Positions 1 through 6,941 of a stretch of DNA of 9,692 nucleotides are shown here, piece by piece; position 1 is the stretch's first letter; every line of letters begins with the position of its first letter. Source of the DNA: Deltaproteobacteria bacterium. Its GTDB lineage: Bacteria; Desulfobacterota; JADFXK01. A program made the position numbers and the translations under genes. The stretch is taken from positions 1-9,692 of the forward strand of contig JADFYC010000119.1 of assembly GCA_015233295.1 (NCBI GenBank). The letters are read 5' to 3'. The notes under the pieces are model-generated. The model made no database searches, was not told where the DNA came from, and saw nothing but the letters and a program-made list of their open reading frames with translations.

Positions 1-389
1 TCAAATCCCAGGTCATCCAAATCAAAGAGATCCCGGCCGGAACGACTATCGGTTACGGCTGCACCTTCCGCGCCCCGGGCCGGATGCGCCTGGCAGTAGC
101 CCCGGTAGGTTATCGAGATGGTTTTTCCCGCGCGCTATCCAACAAAGGGATGGCCCTGATTAGAGGCCGGCGGGTTCCATTAGTCGGGTCCGTGTGTATG
201 AACCTGACCATGTTTGATGTCACTCAGGTACCGGAAGTCCTCCCCGGTGACGAGATCGTATTTCTTGGTCAACAGGGCCGGGACCGGATCAGGGCCGAAG
301 AAATCGCCGCGGCCGCCGGAACCATCTCCTACGAGGTCTACTGCGCCCTTGGTCGCCTCAATCCCCGGGAGTATACCTGGTCGGACTAA
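1..389 (+). CDS. alr: Alanine racemase, C-terminal part (5' end outside the window)
   Basis: This is the C-terminal part of a PLP-dependent alanine racemase, which interconverts L- and D-alanine in the cytoplasm for peptidoglycan synthesis. The frame is open from the left edge (first full codon at 3) to a TAA at 387-389, giving about 128 residues of a protein that is usually 360-390 long. The C-terminal beta domain is clear. The segment IPAGTTIGYGCTF carries the family's catalytic tyrosine (codon 54-56). It is followed by VAPVGYRDGFSRALSNKG, LIRGRRVPLVGSVCM, MFDVTQVPEVLPGDE and the closing AEEIAAAAGTISYEVYCALG. The usual CMD motif reads CMN here. An ATG at 84 is internal and is not the start. 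The gene converges on the ligase gene at 510-1793, and a GC-rich hairpin lies just after its stop. Identification is secure; completeness cannot be judged. Confidence 0.95.
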   Translation, partial: KSQVIQIKEIPAGTTIGYGCTFRAPGRMRLAVAPVGYRDGFSRALSNKGMALIRGRRVPLVGSVCMNLTMFDVTQVPEVLPGDEIVFLGQQGRDRIRAEEIAAAAGTISYEVYCALGRLNPREYTWSD

Positions 390-413
390 CCCGGCCACAT
401 CGTGGCTCAGATC

Positions 414-433
414 GGGGCGGTTTTTCCCGCCCC
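414..433. terminator. GC-rich hairpin between convergent genes, possible bidirectional terminator
   Basis: A perfect 7-bp inverted repeat (ggggcgg at 414-420, ccgcccc at 427-433) has a 6-base loop. It lies 25 bases after the alr stop and about 75 bases beyond the stop of the ligase gene on the other strand. On the + strand it is followed by attgttt, a weak T-rich tail; on the minus strand there is no good T-run. Its position between converging genes supports termination, mainly for alr. The missing long T-run limits confidence. Confidence 0.45.
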
Positions 434-509
434 ATTGTTTGCAGACAAAGGGCATGACGGGGGTACACCTTCACCGTAGTTTAAATTTGTTAACACAAGT
501 TATCCGCCG

Positions 510-1793
510 CTAGTCCCAGACCCGTTGGTCGTCGATGGTTTTAGCGCCGGCAGGGATGGTCCCCTGGGGGACAAAACGAACTTCACCTCTGATCCTGAGA
601 ATGCTGGGCATGAATTCGGCAATCTTTTCGGCCAGACCAACCGTATCCCCCGACTCCTCCGTCAATTCAGCCACGAAGGTCATGATGTCTTTGTGCTCTT
701 GCCGCGTAACCACAATTTGATATCGGGAAATCTCCGGAAAATTTTTGGCCACCTCGGCCGCCTGACCAGGATGGATGAACATGCCTTTGACCTTCGTCAC
801 CTGATCGACCCGGCCTACAATTTTCACAATCCGCGGGGTAGTTCGGCCACAAACACAGGGCTCATCGGTGTAATAAGCCAAGTCACCGGATCCGAAACGA
901 ATAAGAGGATAAACGTGATTAAAGACGGTGCACACCACTTCTCCGATTTCGCCTGGGCCGAGGTGCTTGCCCGTGACCGGGTCAACTATTTCCACAATGA
1001 CTTTATCAGGATAGTGCATCCCGTTCTTGCACCGGCATTCATAGCCCAGGCAACCCACGTCGGCCGTTCCATAACTTTGCCGAATGATCATCCCGAAACG
1101 ATCCTCCAGGGATGAACGCAGGGATTCAGGCAGCATTTCCGCCGCAGAAAAACCCACTTTAAGATGCAGGTCCTTTTTTAAATTCAGCCCCAACTCCTCA
1201 GCCCGATCGGCGATTACGTTAAGAAAGCTGGGAGTGCCGGCAAACCCGGTGACTTTGAGATCCTTGAGCGTGTTTACCTGGACTTCGGTGTTTCCCACCC
1301 CGGTGGGGATGACTTTAACTCCCATCAAATTAAAGGACTCATCTAAAGCCATCCCGAATGGCACCAGGTGATAAGAGAAGGTAATCACAGTCAGGTCGCC
1401 CGGCCGAAACCCGGCCGCATAAAAGGCCTGAGTCCACCGGTCGTCTTCCCAGTCGGCCTCTCCCGGCTCATAAATGGGACCCGGAGACACAAAAATCCGT
1501 CGCATCCGTTCAACAGGTATTCCGGCAAAACCACCAAAGGGCAAATCTTCTTTCTGTTTTTTGACTAGATCTGATTTTTCGGTGATCGGGAGTTTTTCCA
1601 GATCCTCAACCGTTCTCACGTCTCCAGGTTCAGCCCCGGCGTCGTTGAATTTCTGTCTGATGGCCGGGGCGTGCTGGTAGGCATAGTCGACGATTTCTGA
1701 TAGTCTTTGGTTATGATACTCACGCCGCTTCTCCCGAGGCATGGTCTCCAGCTCGGGTAAAAAGTAGCCCTCCGTCCGATTGATGTCCGTCAT
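510..1793 (-). CDS. Phenylacetate-CoA ligase-family (PaaK-like) adenylate-forming enzyme, divergent
   Basis: This is a 427-residue member of the ANL superfamily, COG1541 type, close to the usual PaaK length of about 430-440. Family members activate an aryl or other carboxylic acid with ATP and CoA in the cytoplasm. Visible landmarks are YGTADVG (241-247), the RFGSGDLAYY region (299-308), the cysteine-rich CLGYECRC (248-255) and CVCGR (313-317), and a C-terminal lid ending in GTIPAGAKTIDDQRVWD, which has a possible catalytic lysine at 418. The phosphate-binding loop is unusual: the classical SSGTTGKP-like sequence is replaced by SPGPIYEP (103-110). I recall this form from a subfamily common in Deltaproteobacteria, so it is not an obvious lesion. 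The ATG at 1791-1793 has an AAGAGG ribosome site. It lies downstream of the transporter genes on the same strand, beyond a terminator, so it probably has its own promoter. The substrate is unknown; phenylacetate itself is not demonstrated. Confidence 0.88.
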   Translation of the reverse strand: MTDINRTEGYFLPELETMPREKRREYHNQRLSEIVDYAYQHAPAIRQKFNDAGAEPGDVRTVEDLEKLPITEKSDLVKKQKEDLPFGGFAGIPVERMRRIFVSPGPIYEPGEADWEDDRWTQAFYAAGFRPGDLTVITFSYHLVPFGMALDESFNLMGVKVIPTGVGNTEVQVNTLKDLKVTGFAGTPSFLNVIADRAEELGLNLKKDLHLKVGFSAAEMLPESLRSSLEDRFGMIIRQSYGTADVGCLGYECRCKNGMHYPDKVIVEIVDPVTGKHLGPGEIGEVVCTVFNHVYPLIRFGSGDLAYYTDEPCVCGRTTPRIVKIVGRVDQVTKVKGMFIHPGQAAEVAKNFPEISRYQIVVTRQEHKDIMTFVAELTEESGDTVGLAEKIAEFMPSILRIRGEVRFVPQGTIPAGAKTIDDQRVWD

Positions 1794-1831
1794 GTTAACC
1801 TCTTATGCTGTTGTATACTGTAGCGGTCATA

Positions 1832-1861
1832 ATTGTCCCTTTTCGAGAAGGCACAGGGCAA
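1832..1861 (-). promoter_or_regulatory. Candidate sigma70-type promoter for the PaaK-like gene
   Basis: On the minus strand, TTGCCC (1861-1856) and GACAAT (1837-1832) are separated by 18 bases, and each matches four of six consensus positions. The pair lies about 40-70 bases upstream of the ligase start and downstream of the inverted-repeat pair. The position is sensible because a terminator and long hairpin separate this gene from the transporter genes. Such matches are frequent by chance, so this is a suggestion only. Confidence 0.25.
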
Positions 1862-1868
1862 CCACGCG

Positions 1869-1974
1869 TTAAGATTTCTCGCTTCGCTCGAAATGACAAC
1901 ATCTGAATAGACATCGGTGTAGAATTTTTAGCGCTCGGCGCCTTTGTCATTTCGAGCGAAGCGAGAAATCTTAA
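1869..1974. repeat. Pair of dispersed 31-bp repeats in inverted orientation
   Basis: Positions 1869-1899 and 1944-1974 are perfect reverse complements over 31 bp, separated by 44 bases. Each copy contains the core gagcgaagcgag, which reads the same in both directions on one strand (a mirror repeat), flanked by gtcattt on one side and aaatctta on the other. Further copies lie at 9202-9230 (diverged) and 9267-9293. The pair sits in the 384-base gap between the exported-protein gene and the ligase gene and could fold into a long hairpin in a transcript from either strand. It looks like a non-coding dispersed repeat of the REP or MITE kind. The short + frame starting at 1944 is open only because of the repeat and is not a gene. 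Confidence 0.85.
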
Positions 1975-2116
1975 GGTCTTTTCATCAGTTCGAAGAAAGG
2001 AGACGAGAAACAGGTGCGGCCAAAAGAGTCAAGAACATGTACTTAGATAAAGCAATACGAATGTTCCGGACCACCGTTGGACTAACGCAAGACCTCTATC
2101 CAAATTTTATTGAACG

Positions 2117-2154
2117 AAAGCCGGGTCTACTCCTGGCGAGCTGGACCCGGCTTT
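2117..2154 (-). terminator. Rho-independent-type terminator after the exported-protein gene
   Basis: A perfect 11-bp inverted repeat (aaagccgggtc at 2117-2127, gacccggcttt at 2144-2154) has a 16-base loop. It lies 24 bases beyond the stop codon of the minus-strand gene 2178-2861. In that direction the stem ends in CTTT followed by CGTTCAATAAAATTT, which is short on T but AT-rich. On the + strand the stem ends in CTTTGTTATT. It probably ends the transporter transcript and separates it from the ligase gene. Confidence 0.7.
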
Positions 2155-2177
2155 GTTATTCACTCATATTAATGGGC

Positions 2178-2861
2178 CTATTCCACTTTGTACTTGCCGG
2201 CAAAGGAGGCGATGACATTACCTCCGGGTAAGGCAAAGGTGGCGGTGCCGTTTTTCACTTCTACCCAATAGTCAAACTTCTTTTCTTTATTATCAGTCCC
2301 ACCCCACCATTTCTTGAGCAGGTCTCCGGCGTTGAGTCCCATTTCCTTGAGCTTGAATCCGCTGGTCACGGCTAGGTTCCCCGCTGTGGTGGCAGCATCA
2401 AATGTAGCGGATATTCTTAAATAATTTGTCTTCCCGCCGGGAATCCATTGATGTTCGAAATAGGTCACGGTATTAACGTCGAATCCTGGTTCAAACGCGA
2501 TGGTAAATTGGGCTTCTTCCATTTTTACAGGAAATGTATTGGGATTTTCTAAAGTAAAGATGAAATCAACGACCATGACGCTGCCGACGGGGAGGATAGT
2601 CTCCTTGACCGGTTCGGCCTTACCATCTTTGCATTCCCATTTGGTGGCAGGTCTCATGAAAAACCCGGGCCAGACTTTAGCAAACTCGACATGATCTAGT
2701 TTCACCACCGGCTGTTTGACATCCGCGGCCGGTTGACTGCTCTCTGCAGCTACGGCCGCATCCGTGGTTAACCCGTTGGGATCATGGACACAGAACACAA
2801 CCATAAGGCAGCCTAAGGCGAGAGTCATGAGGGTAATTGCAGTCACCAAAATTTTAGGCAT
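2178..2861 (-). CDS. Exported or membrane-anchored protein of unknown function, possible LEA14-like beta-sandwich
   Basis: This is a 227-residue protein of unrecognised family. The ATG at 2859-2861 follows a very strong AAGGAGG ribosome site. Residues 4-25 are a hydrophobic segment after a lysine, so the protein is a signal-peptide or single-anchor protein. Cys18 and Cys24 are present, but no clean lipobox is seen. A low-complexity Ala/Ser/Gln/Pro linker (about 35-52) leads into a soluble domain. Residues 98-150 contain FTLENPNTFPVKMEEAQFTI and then an IPGGKTNYLRIS segment. That resembles the NPN-FPV pattern and strand layout of LEA14/WHy-type beta-sandwiches; this is an inference from memory. 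The tail (186-227) is WGG followed by lysine-rich and beta-like sequence. The gene starts 39 bases after the livF stop, so it is probably co-transcribed with the transporter. A periplasmic accessory role is possible but unproven. Confidence 0.75.
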   Translation of the reverse strand: MPKILVTAITLMTLALGCLMVVFCVHDPNGLTTDAAVAAESSQPAADVKQPVVKLDHVEFAKVWPGFFMRPATKWECKDGKAEPVKETILPVGSVMVVDFIFTLENPNTFPVKMEEAQFTIAFEPGFDVNTVTYFEHQWIPGGKTNYLRISATFDAATTAGNLAVTSGFKLKEMGLNAGDLLKKWWGGTDNKEKKFDYWVEVKNGTATFALPGGNVIASFAGKYKVE

Positions 2862-2900
2862 ACTCCGTCCTCCTTATGTTGAAAAGTTGGCCGGCCGAAA

Positions 2901-3716
2901 TCAAGTCAGCCAACGTTTTCGGCGTTTGTAGTGTTTGACTTCTCTAAAGCTTTTTCTGGATCCTTTGTCCGTCAGCCCCAAGTAGAAGTCTTTGATGTCA
3001 GGATTCTCCCGGAGCCTTTCCGAGGTATCATCCATGACGATGCGGCCGTTTTCCATAACATAGGCATGTGGCGCCACGTTCAGGGCCAGCTTGGCATTTT
3101 GCTCCACCAACAAAATGGAAATCTGTTGTTCAGTATTCAACTTCGTGACAATGTTGAAAATCTCATGGATTAACATCGGCGCCAGACCCATGGATGGTTC
3201 ATCGAGCAAGATGAGTTTGGGACAGGTCATCAAAGCTCGGCCGACGACGGTCATCTGTTGCTCCCCCCCGCTGATAAACCCGGCGGTTTCATTTCTTTTC
3301 TGCCGAAGTCGAGGGAAATAGTGGTACACCATCTCCAGCCCTTCTTTGATGGTCTTGCCGGATTTCTTTGTCAGCAAGTGGGCGCCCACCCTGAGGTTTT
3401 GCTCCACCGTTAGGTGTTCGAAAACGCGGCGGCCTTCGATCACCTGGACGACCCCGGAACGGGAGATATGCTCCGCAGATTGTTTGTCGATGCGCTTACC
3501 CTCAAATTCAATGCTCCCGTCGGTCACCTCACCGTCTTCGTGATTGAGAAGACCGGAAATAGCCTTGAGGGTGGTGCTCTTGCCGGCCCCATTCGCCCCC
3601 AGCAGGGCTACAATAGCTCCGCGGGGGACTTCGATGGACACCCCTTTCAAGACAAGGATTACTTCATGATACCTGACTTCGATGTTATTCAATTTCAGGA
3701 TTGGATCCGATGCCAA
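2901..3716 (-). CDS. livF: Branched-chain-amino-acid-type ABC transporter ATP-binding protein LivF
   Basis: This is one of the two cytoplasmic ATPases that power a LivFGHMK-type (HAAT) importer. Numbered from the proposed start, the Walker A motif GANGAGKST is at 40-48. The signature ISGGEQQMTVVGRA, Walker B LILLDEPSMGLAP and the LVEQN switch typical of LivF follow. The frame stays open to 3911, but homology begins at ASDPILKLNNIEV. The best start is the TTG at 3714-3716, eight bases after AGGGAGG. The ATG at 3720-3722 sits directly on that ribosome site and is out of frame. The product is 271 residues, longer than E. coli LivF (about 237), with a basic C-terminal tail (KHYKRRKRW) that I recall from deltaproteobacterial members. 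The gene follows the binding-protein gene by 121 bases with a hairpin between them. Its usual partner LivG is not in the window. Confidence 0.93.
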   Translation of the reverse strand: MASDPILKLNNIEVRYHEVILVLKGVSIEVPRGAIVALLGANGAGKSTTLKAISGLLNHEDGEVTDGSIEFEGKRIDKQSAEHISRSGVVQVIEGRRVFEHLTVEQNLRVGAHLLTKKSGKTIKEGLEMVYHYFPRLRQKRNETAGFISGGEQQMTVVGRALMTCPKLILLDEPSMGLAPMLIHEIFNIVTKLNTEQQISILLVEQNAKLALNVAPHAYVMENGRIVMDDTSERLRENPDIKDFYLGLTDKGSRKSFREVKHYKRRKRWLT

Positions 3717-3787
3717 GGGCCATACCTCCCTGGGTGAAAACGATTGAAGTTGTCTCCTGGCAGTCGCTCGGGAGTAATCGACGGAGC

Positions 3788-3819
3788 CTGGCCGGAACCT
3801 AAAGAATGGTTCTGGCCAG
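3788..3819 (-). promoter_or_regulatory. Intercistronic stem-loop between the binding-protein gene and livF
   Basis: Arms ctggccggaacc (3788-3799) and ggttctggccag (3808-3819) pair at 11 of 12 positions around an 8-base loop. The stem begins 18 bases after the stop of the substrate-binding-protein gene. No T-run follows it on the minus strand, so it is not a classical terminator. In ABC importer operons such structures often protect the binding-protein mRNA from 3' decay or partly attenuate downstream genes. That role is inferred here. Confidence 0.6.
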
Positions 3820-3837
3820 ACTAATCCAAGATACCGA

Positions 3838-5106
3838 CTACCATCCCAGCCACTTATTTTGCCAGTTTTCGGCCCACCGGGCTTTGAGGTCCACCTTCTC
3901 CAAGACGCCAAACTTGCCGCCCTTGTATTGATAGATGTTGACTACAGGCGAAGGTCTATGATCTGTGGCCGAGTAAGACACCGGCGGAATGCCCAACCCC
4001 AGGTTAAGATCTTTTATGGTTTCAAATCCTTGTTTTAGGATGGACTCACCGGTGAGAGGTCCCTTCTTACCCGCCCTAATGAGCGCCTCTTTCAACACCA
4101 AGACTGCGCCCCAGGCCTGAATAGTTCTAATCAGACGCTTATCCGCGGGGATCGAAGGATTGACCTTCTTAGCGTAGGCCAGCACATTGTCCATCCCGTC
4201 AACCTTTTGGCCGAAAAAGGCGCATGTCGTCACGCCAATGGCCCCTTCCGCCGCTTCAGCCGCCAGTCTGGGCAGATTTTCGTCAAAACCCCAAACGTTG
4301 ATAATATGGTTGGCCCCCAGACCCAGGGCATAGGCATCGCGCATGGCTGCAGCCACCGACATAGTGGTATTGCCGTGCCAGACCAGATCAGGTTTGAATG
4401 ACTTGGCGCCTAAAACCTGGCTCTTGCAATCCAGGGCCGTTAGGGAAATATCTTGATCGGGACCGACTTCAAATCCCAATAGAGCGGCCTGGTCTTTTAC
4501 CGCCTTAATCGGGGCGCTGGCATAAGGAGCGGGGAAGGCATAAAAGCACACAACCCGGGGTTTTTCTTTCTTGTCGCGCCGTTCCTTAAACTTGGCGTCC
4601 TTCATCCAGACTTCATCATACCAGGCCGTGATGGCCGCCCTGGCGCTGGAGGAGTAATCGGCCGCAAAAAAGAGATTATAAGGTGTTTTTTTGGGGTCGG
4701 CCAGGTGAGCCGAATAAGAGCCGGAGATGTAGGGGATCTTATCCTTGGTCACCGTAGGGGAAAGAGACTCCGTGTCACCCGTCCCCCATCCTAAGATGGT
4801 CACAACTTTATTATAATTCTTTAGTTTTTTGTACAAAGTTACGGCCTCAGGAATACGATAGCCGTAGTCATATTGGTATAACTTGATTTTCTTACCGTTA
4901 ATACCACCGGTATCATTGACCCAGGTGATAGCCTCTTTGACGCCCAGGGCATAATCCTTACCCACGTCCGAGGTCGCCCCGGTCATGTCGTTAATGGCGC
5001 CGATATTAATCTCTTCCTCGGCCGCCGCAAGTGGTAGGGTGACTGAAATCAGCCCCAAAGTTAAGAAAGCCACAAATAAAGACGACCAAACAATTCTCTT
5101 CCGCAT
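3838..5106 (-). CDS. ABC transporter periplasmic substrate-binding protein (LivK/HAAT type)
   Basis: This is a periplasmic ligand-binding protein of the type-I fold (Peripla_BP_6) that delivers substrate to the LivHM permease. The start is the ATG at 5104-5106, preceded by AAAGGGGGT; the frame is open for 30 more codons upstream but without signal-peptide character. The 422-residue product begins MRKRIVW and has a hydrophobic core to about residue 26. A likely signal peptidase I site lies after AAA (27-29), leaving mature EEEINIGAINDMTG, the classic first strand of the family. Later landmarks are LGWGTGDTESLSPTV, IPYISGSYSAH, the hinge-region PRVVCFYAFPAPY and NVWGFDENLP. The length is typical for binding proteins of aromatic or organic acid importers, larger than E. 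coli LivK (about 370). Specificity cannot be read from the sequence. The CoA ligase nearby suggests a carboxylic acid rather than an amino acid, but this is inference. Confidence 0.92.
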   Translation of the reverse strand: MRKRIVWSSLFVAFLTLGLISVTLPLAAAEEEINIGAINDMTGATSDVGKDYALGVKEAITWVNDTGGINGKKIKLYQYDYGYRIPEAVTLYKKLKNYNKVVTILGWGTGDTESLSPTVTKDKIPYISGSYSAHLADPKKTPYNLFFAADYSSSARAAITAWYDEVWMKDAKFKERRDKKEKPRVVCFYAFPAPYASAPIKAVKDQAALLGFEVGPDQDISLTALDCKSQVLGAKSFKPDLVWHGNTTMSVAAAMRDAYALGLGANHIINVWGFDENLPRLAAEAAEGAIGVTTCAFFGQKVDGMDNVLAYAKKVNPSIPADKRLIRTIQAWGAVLVLKEALIRAGKKGPLTGESILKQGFETIKDLNLGLGIPPVSYSATDHRPSPVVNIYQYKGGKFGVLEKVDLKARWAENWQNKWLGW

Positions 5107-5288
5107 AATGGTACCCCCTTTGAGTATGTTGGTTAGCCTGCTGCCGGAAAAGGAAACAAGAGTCGTAATCCTCCATCTGGCCCTTTCTGGTCTCAAAAAC
5201 GTTTTGGGTTTTGATGCTACGGCTTACCCGGTCACAAACCGTTCATCTGGGCTTTAAGACACCATGAAGCAGCCCATAATTCGGCCTA
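5107..5288 (-). other. Intergenic gap between livM and the binding-protein gene, with a weak hairpin
   Basis: This 182-base gap holds a short inverted repeat just after the livM stop (tgggct 5248-5253 and agccca 5271-5276, loop 17) and a 10-base palindrome aaaacgtttt (5196-5205). It ends in the binding-protein ribosome site. It is long enough for an internal promoter that would raise expression of the binding protein, but I see no convincing -35/-10 pair. No gene is visible here; the open + frame 4985-5257 is a shadow. Confidence 0.35.
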
Positions 5289-6398
5289 TTAGTATGAAAA
5301 CGGCCATAAATTAAAGTAGTTCTTGATCTGCCACCATCGATAGGACAATCCGTTCGGTTCAAATATCAAAAAAACGCAGATGGCCAATCCAAACACGGAT
5401 TCCTTCAGGAACAGGAAATTCATTGACAGACTGGGAAACCAAGGAGTCAGGACGCCGACGAGATACTGGAGAAGTTCCATAACCAGGACCATGAACAACG
5501 AGCCGAAAATGGTCCCGTGAATGCTTCCGAATCCACCGATGAGGATGACACCGACCAACCAAAGGGACCAGAACCAGGTGAAATGTTCGGGACTAACCGC
5601 AGACAAATTGCTTATCCAGAAGGCCCCGGCCACCCCGGCGATAAACCCGGCCACGAAAAAAGCCTTAAGCTTGTATAAGATGATGTTGATTCCCATGGCC
5701 TCGGCCGCGATGTCGTTGTCCCGAATGGCTATCCAGGCCCGGCCGGTTTTGGAACGCATCAGGTTGGCTACGCCCATGGTCAAAAGAATAACCAGCGTGA
5801 GCATCAGGAAGTAAACCTTCACATCATTGTCTATCTCCCAGGGGCCGATTTTAATGGTCCCCGGGGGCAATGAAAACGCCTGGCCTCGGCCGCCGATTTG
5901 AGCCACGTACTGGGTAATGACGAAATCGACGGTGATGAACTGGGCGGCCATGGTGGTCATGATCAAGTAAAAGCCCTTAACCTTGGCCGAGGGCAGCCCG
6001 AACAGGACGCTCCACAGCCCGCCCACGATCCCGGCCGCGACGATGCTCACCGGGTAGAGCAATCCCGATTTGGTCAAGAATACCGCCCAGAAAGCCTGCG
6101 ATTCGGGAATATGTAGCAACATCAAGGCACTGGTATAGGCGCCCACTGCAATAAAAGCGGCATGGCCCAGGGTGATCTGACCGCAGAAGCCGATCAATAG
6201 TTGCACTCCCAAGGCACCCATGATCGTATACCCGATGCTGTTCATTACCCCTAAATAGTAGCCGCCGAACCAGGGAAAAACGACAAAGAGCAGAACGCCC
6301 AGTAGAATCATTTTACCCCAAACAAACTTGGTCTGCCACCAGGCATGGTCTTCGCGATATTGCTGATGATATACTCCGCAAGGTAGATAGGCATGCAT
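5289..6398 (-). CDS. livM: Branched-chain-amino-acid-type ABC transporter permease LivM
   Basis: This is an inner-membrane permease of the HAAT importer, 369 residues, with many hydrophobic segments after a soluble N-terminal stretch of about 28 residues. Family hallmarks are GQITLGHAAFIAVGAY (73-88), the cytoplasmic coupling loop AIRDNDIAAEAMGI (224-237) that contacts an ATPase, GVAGAFW (255-261) and VGVILIGGFGSIHG (282-295). The C-terminal FEPNGLSYRWW is typical. The ATG at 6396-6398 begins three bases after the livH stop, with AAAGGG upstream, so the two are translationally coupled. A later Met at residue 30 is possible but less likely. The protein looks intact, unlike its partner LivH. 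Confidence 0.94.
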   Translation of the reverse strand: MHAYLPCGVYHQQYREDHAWWQTKFVWGKMILLGVLLFVVFPWFGGYYLGVMNSIGYTIMGALGVQLLIGFCGQITLGHAAFIAVGAYTSALMLLHIPESQAFWAVFLTKSGLLYPVSIVAAGIVGGLWSVLFGLPSAKVKGFYLIMTTMAAQFITVDFVITQYVAQIGGRGQAFSLPPGTIKIGPWEIDNDVKVYFLMLTLVILLTMGVANLMRSKTGRAWIAIRDNDIAAEAMGINIILYKLKAFFVAGFIAGVAGAFWISNLSAVSPEHFTWFWSLWLVGVILIGGFGSIHGTIFGSLFMVLVMELLQYLVGVLTPWFPSLSMNFLFLKESVFGLAICVFLIFEPNGLSYRWWQIKNYFNLWPFSY

Positions 6399-6401
6399 TG
6401 T

Positions 6402-6941
6402 CTAGACCCTTTCGATTCGTTCCCAGCCCCACAGGCCGTATGGCTTAAAGAGTAATATAATAACCATAAAGACAAAGGGGGCGATTTCCTTCACGCCGCC
6501 CGGAAAGTAGTGGTCCAAATAGGCCCCGGAAAGATTCTGCAGCACCCCGATAATCAGACCACCCACAATAGCCCCCGGCACGGAATTCAGCCCGCCCAGC
6601 ACCACGGCCGGCAAGACTAACAAGCCCAGATGACTAACGGAGATGTTGATCCCATTGATGTTTCCCAGGAGGGTGCCGCCCACCCCGGCGGCCATAAAGG
6701 CAATGCTCCAGGCCGCGGCATAAACGAACCGGGCGCTAATCCCCAAAGATAATGCCGCCATCTCATCATCGGCGGTGGCCTGCATGGACAGACCCCATTT
6801 GGTGAATTGGAAGAAAGACACGAACAAGACCAGGAGAATCAAAGCCGCTAAGAAGCTCCACAAGTAGACTCGACCGATGACCAGCCAGCCGAACAACCTG
6901 TAGGGCTCCAGCGGCAGATCCGGCCAATAAAATGACCTTAC
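6402..6941 (-). pseudogene. livH: LivH permease, N-terminally truncated (5' half replaced by MFS gene sequence)
   Basis: This is the C-terminal half of the second HAAT permease. The livH frame runs from codon 6941 (just after a TGA at 6942-6944) to the TAG at 6402-6404. Recognisable homology begins near LPLEPYRLFGWLVIGRVYLW (about 6917) and continues with the coupling loop MQATADDEMAALSLGI, GVGGTLLGNINGI, LVLPAVVLGGLNSVPGA and the end KPYGLWGWERIERV. About 130 N-terminal residues of a protein usually near 290-300 are absent, including the first membrane segments and the region matching GLVLIY...NFAQG. No good ATG is available; a TTG at 6894-6896 with GGAG nine bases upstream could start a 164-residue fragment. 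Upstream DNA belongs to an MFS permease in another frame. The fragment is unlikely to form a working permease alone. An assembly error could give the same picture. Confidence 0.85.

Noticed and set aside
525..1115. Long + frame of 196 codons opposite the ligase gene
   Set aside because: It is an antisense shadow of a strongly recognisable coding gene.
1869..1974. CRISPR array
   Set aside because: Only two copies at this place, in opposite orientation and with one spacer; no cas genes are present.
1944..2231. Open + frame of 95 codons in the gap between the exported-protein and ligase genes
   Set aside because: It begins inside the inverted repeat, runs through the terminator hairpin and overlaps the end of the minus-strand gene. 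It has no recognisable protein character.
3717..3911. N-terminal extension of LivF
   Set aside because: The 65 extra residues are Trp/Arg/Pro-rich, overlap the end of the binding-protein gene and contain the intercistronic hairpin. The TTG at 3716 with a good ribosome site matches where family homology begins.
5107..5196. N-terminal extension of the substrate-binding protein
   Set aside because: The extra 30 residues precede a textbook signal peptide that starts at the ATG at 5106 with its own ribosome site.
6766..6921. The MFS-frame tail as a genuine novel C-terminal domain
   Set aside because: The same DNA in the +1 frame encodes clear LivH sequence (coupling loop and membrane segments), so the tail is out-of-frame translation.
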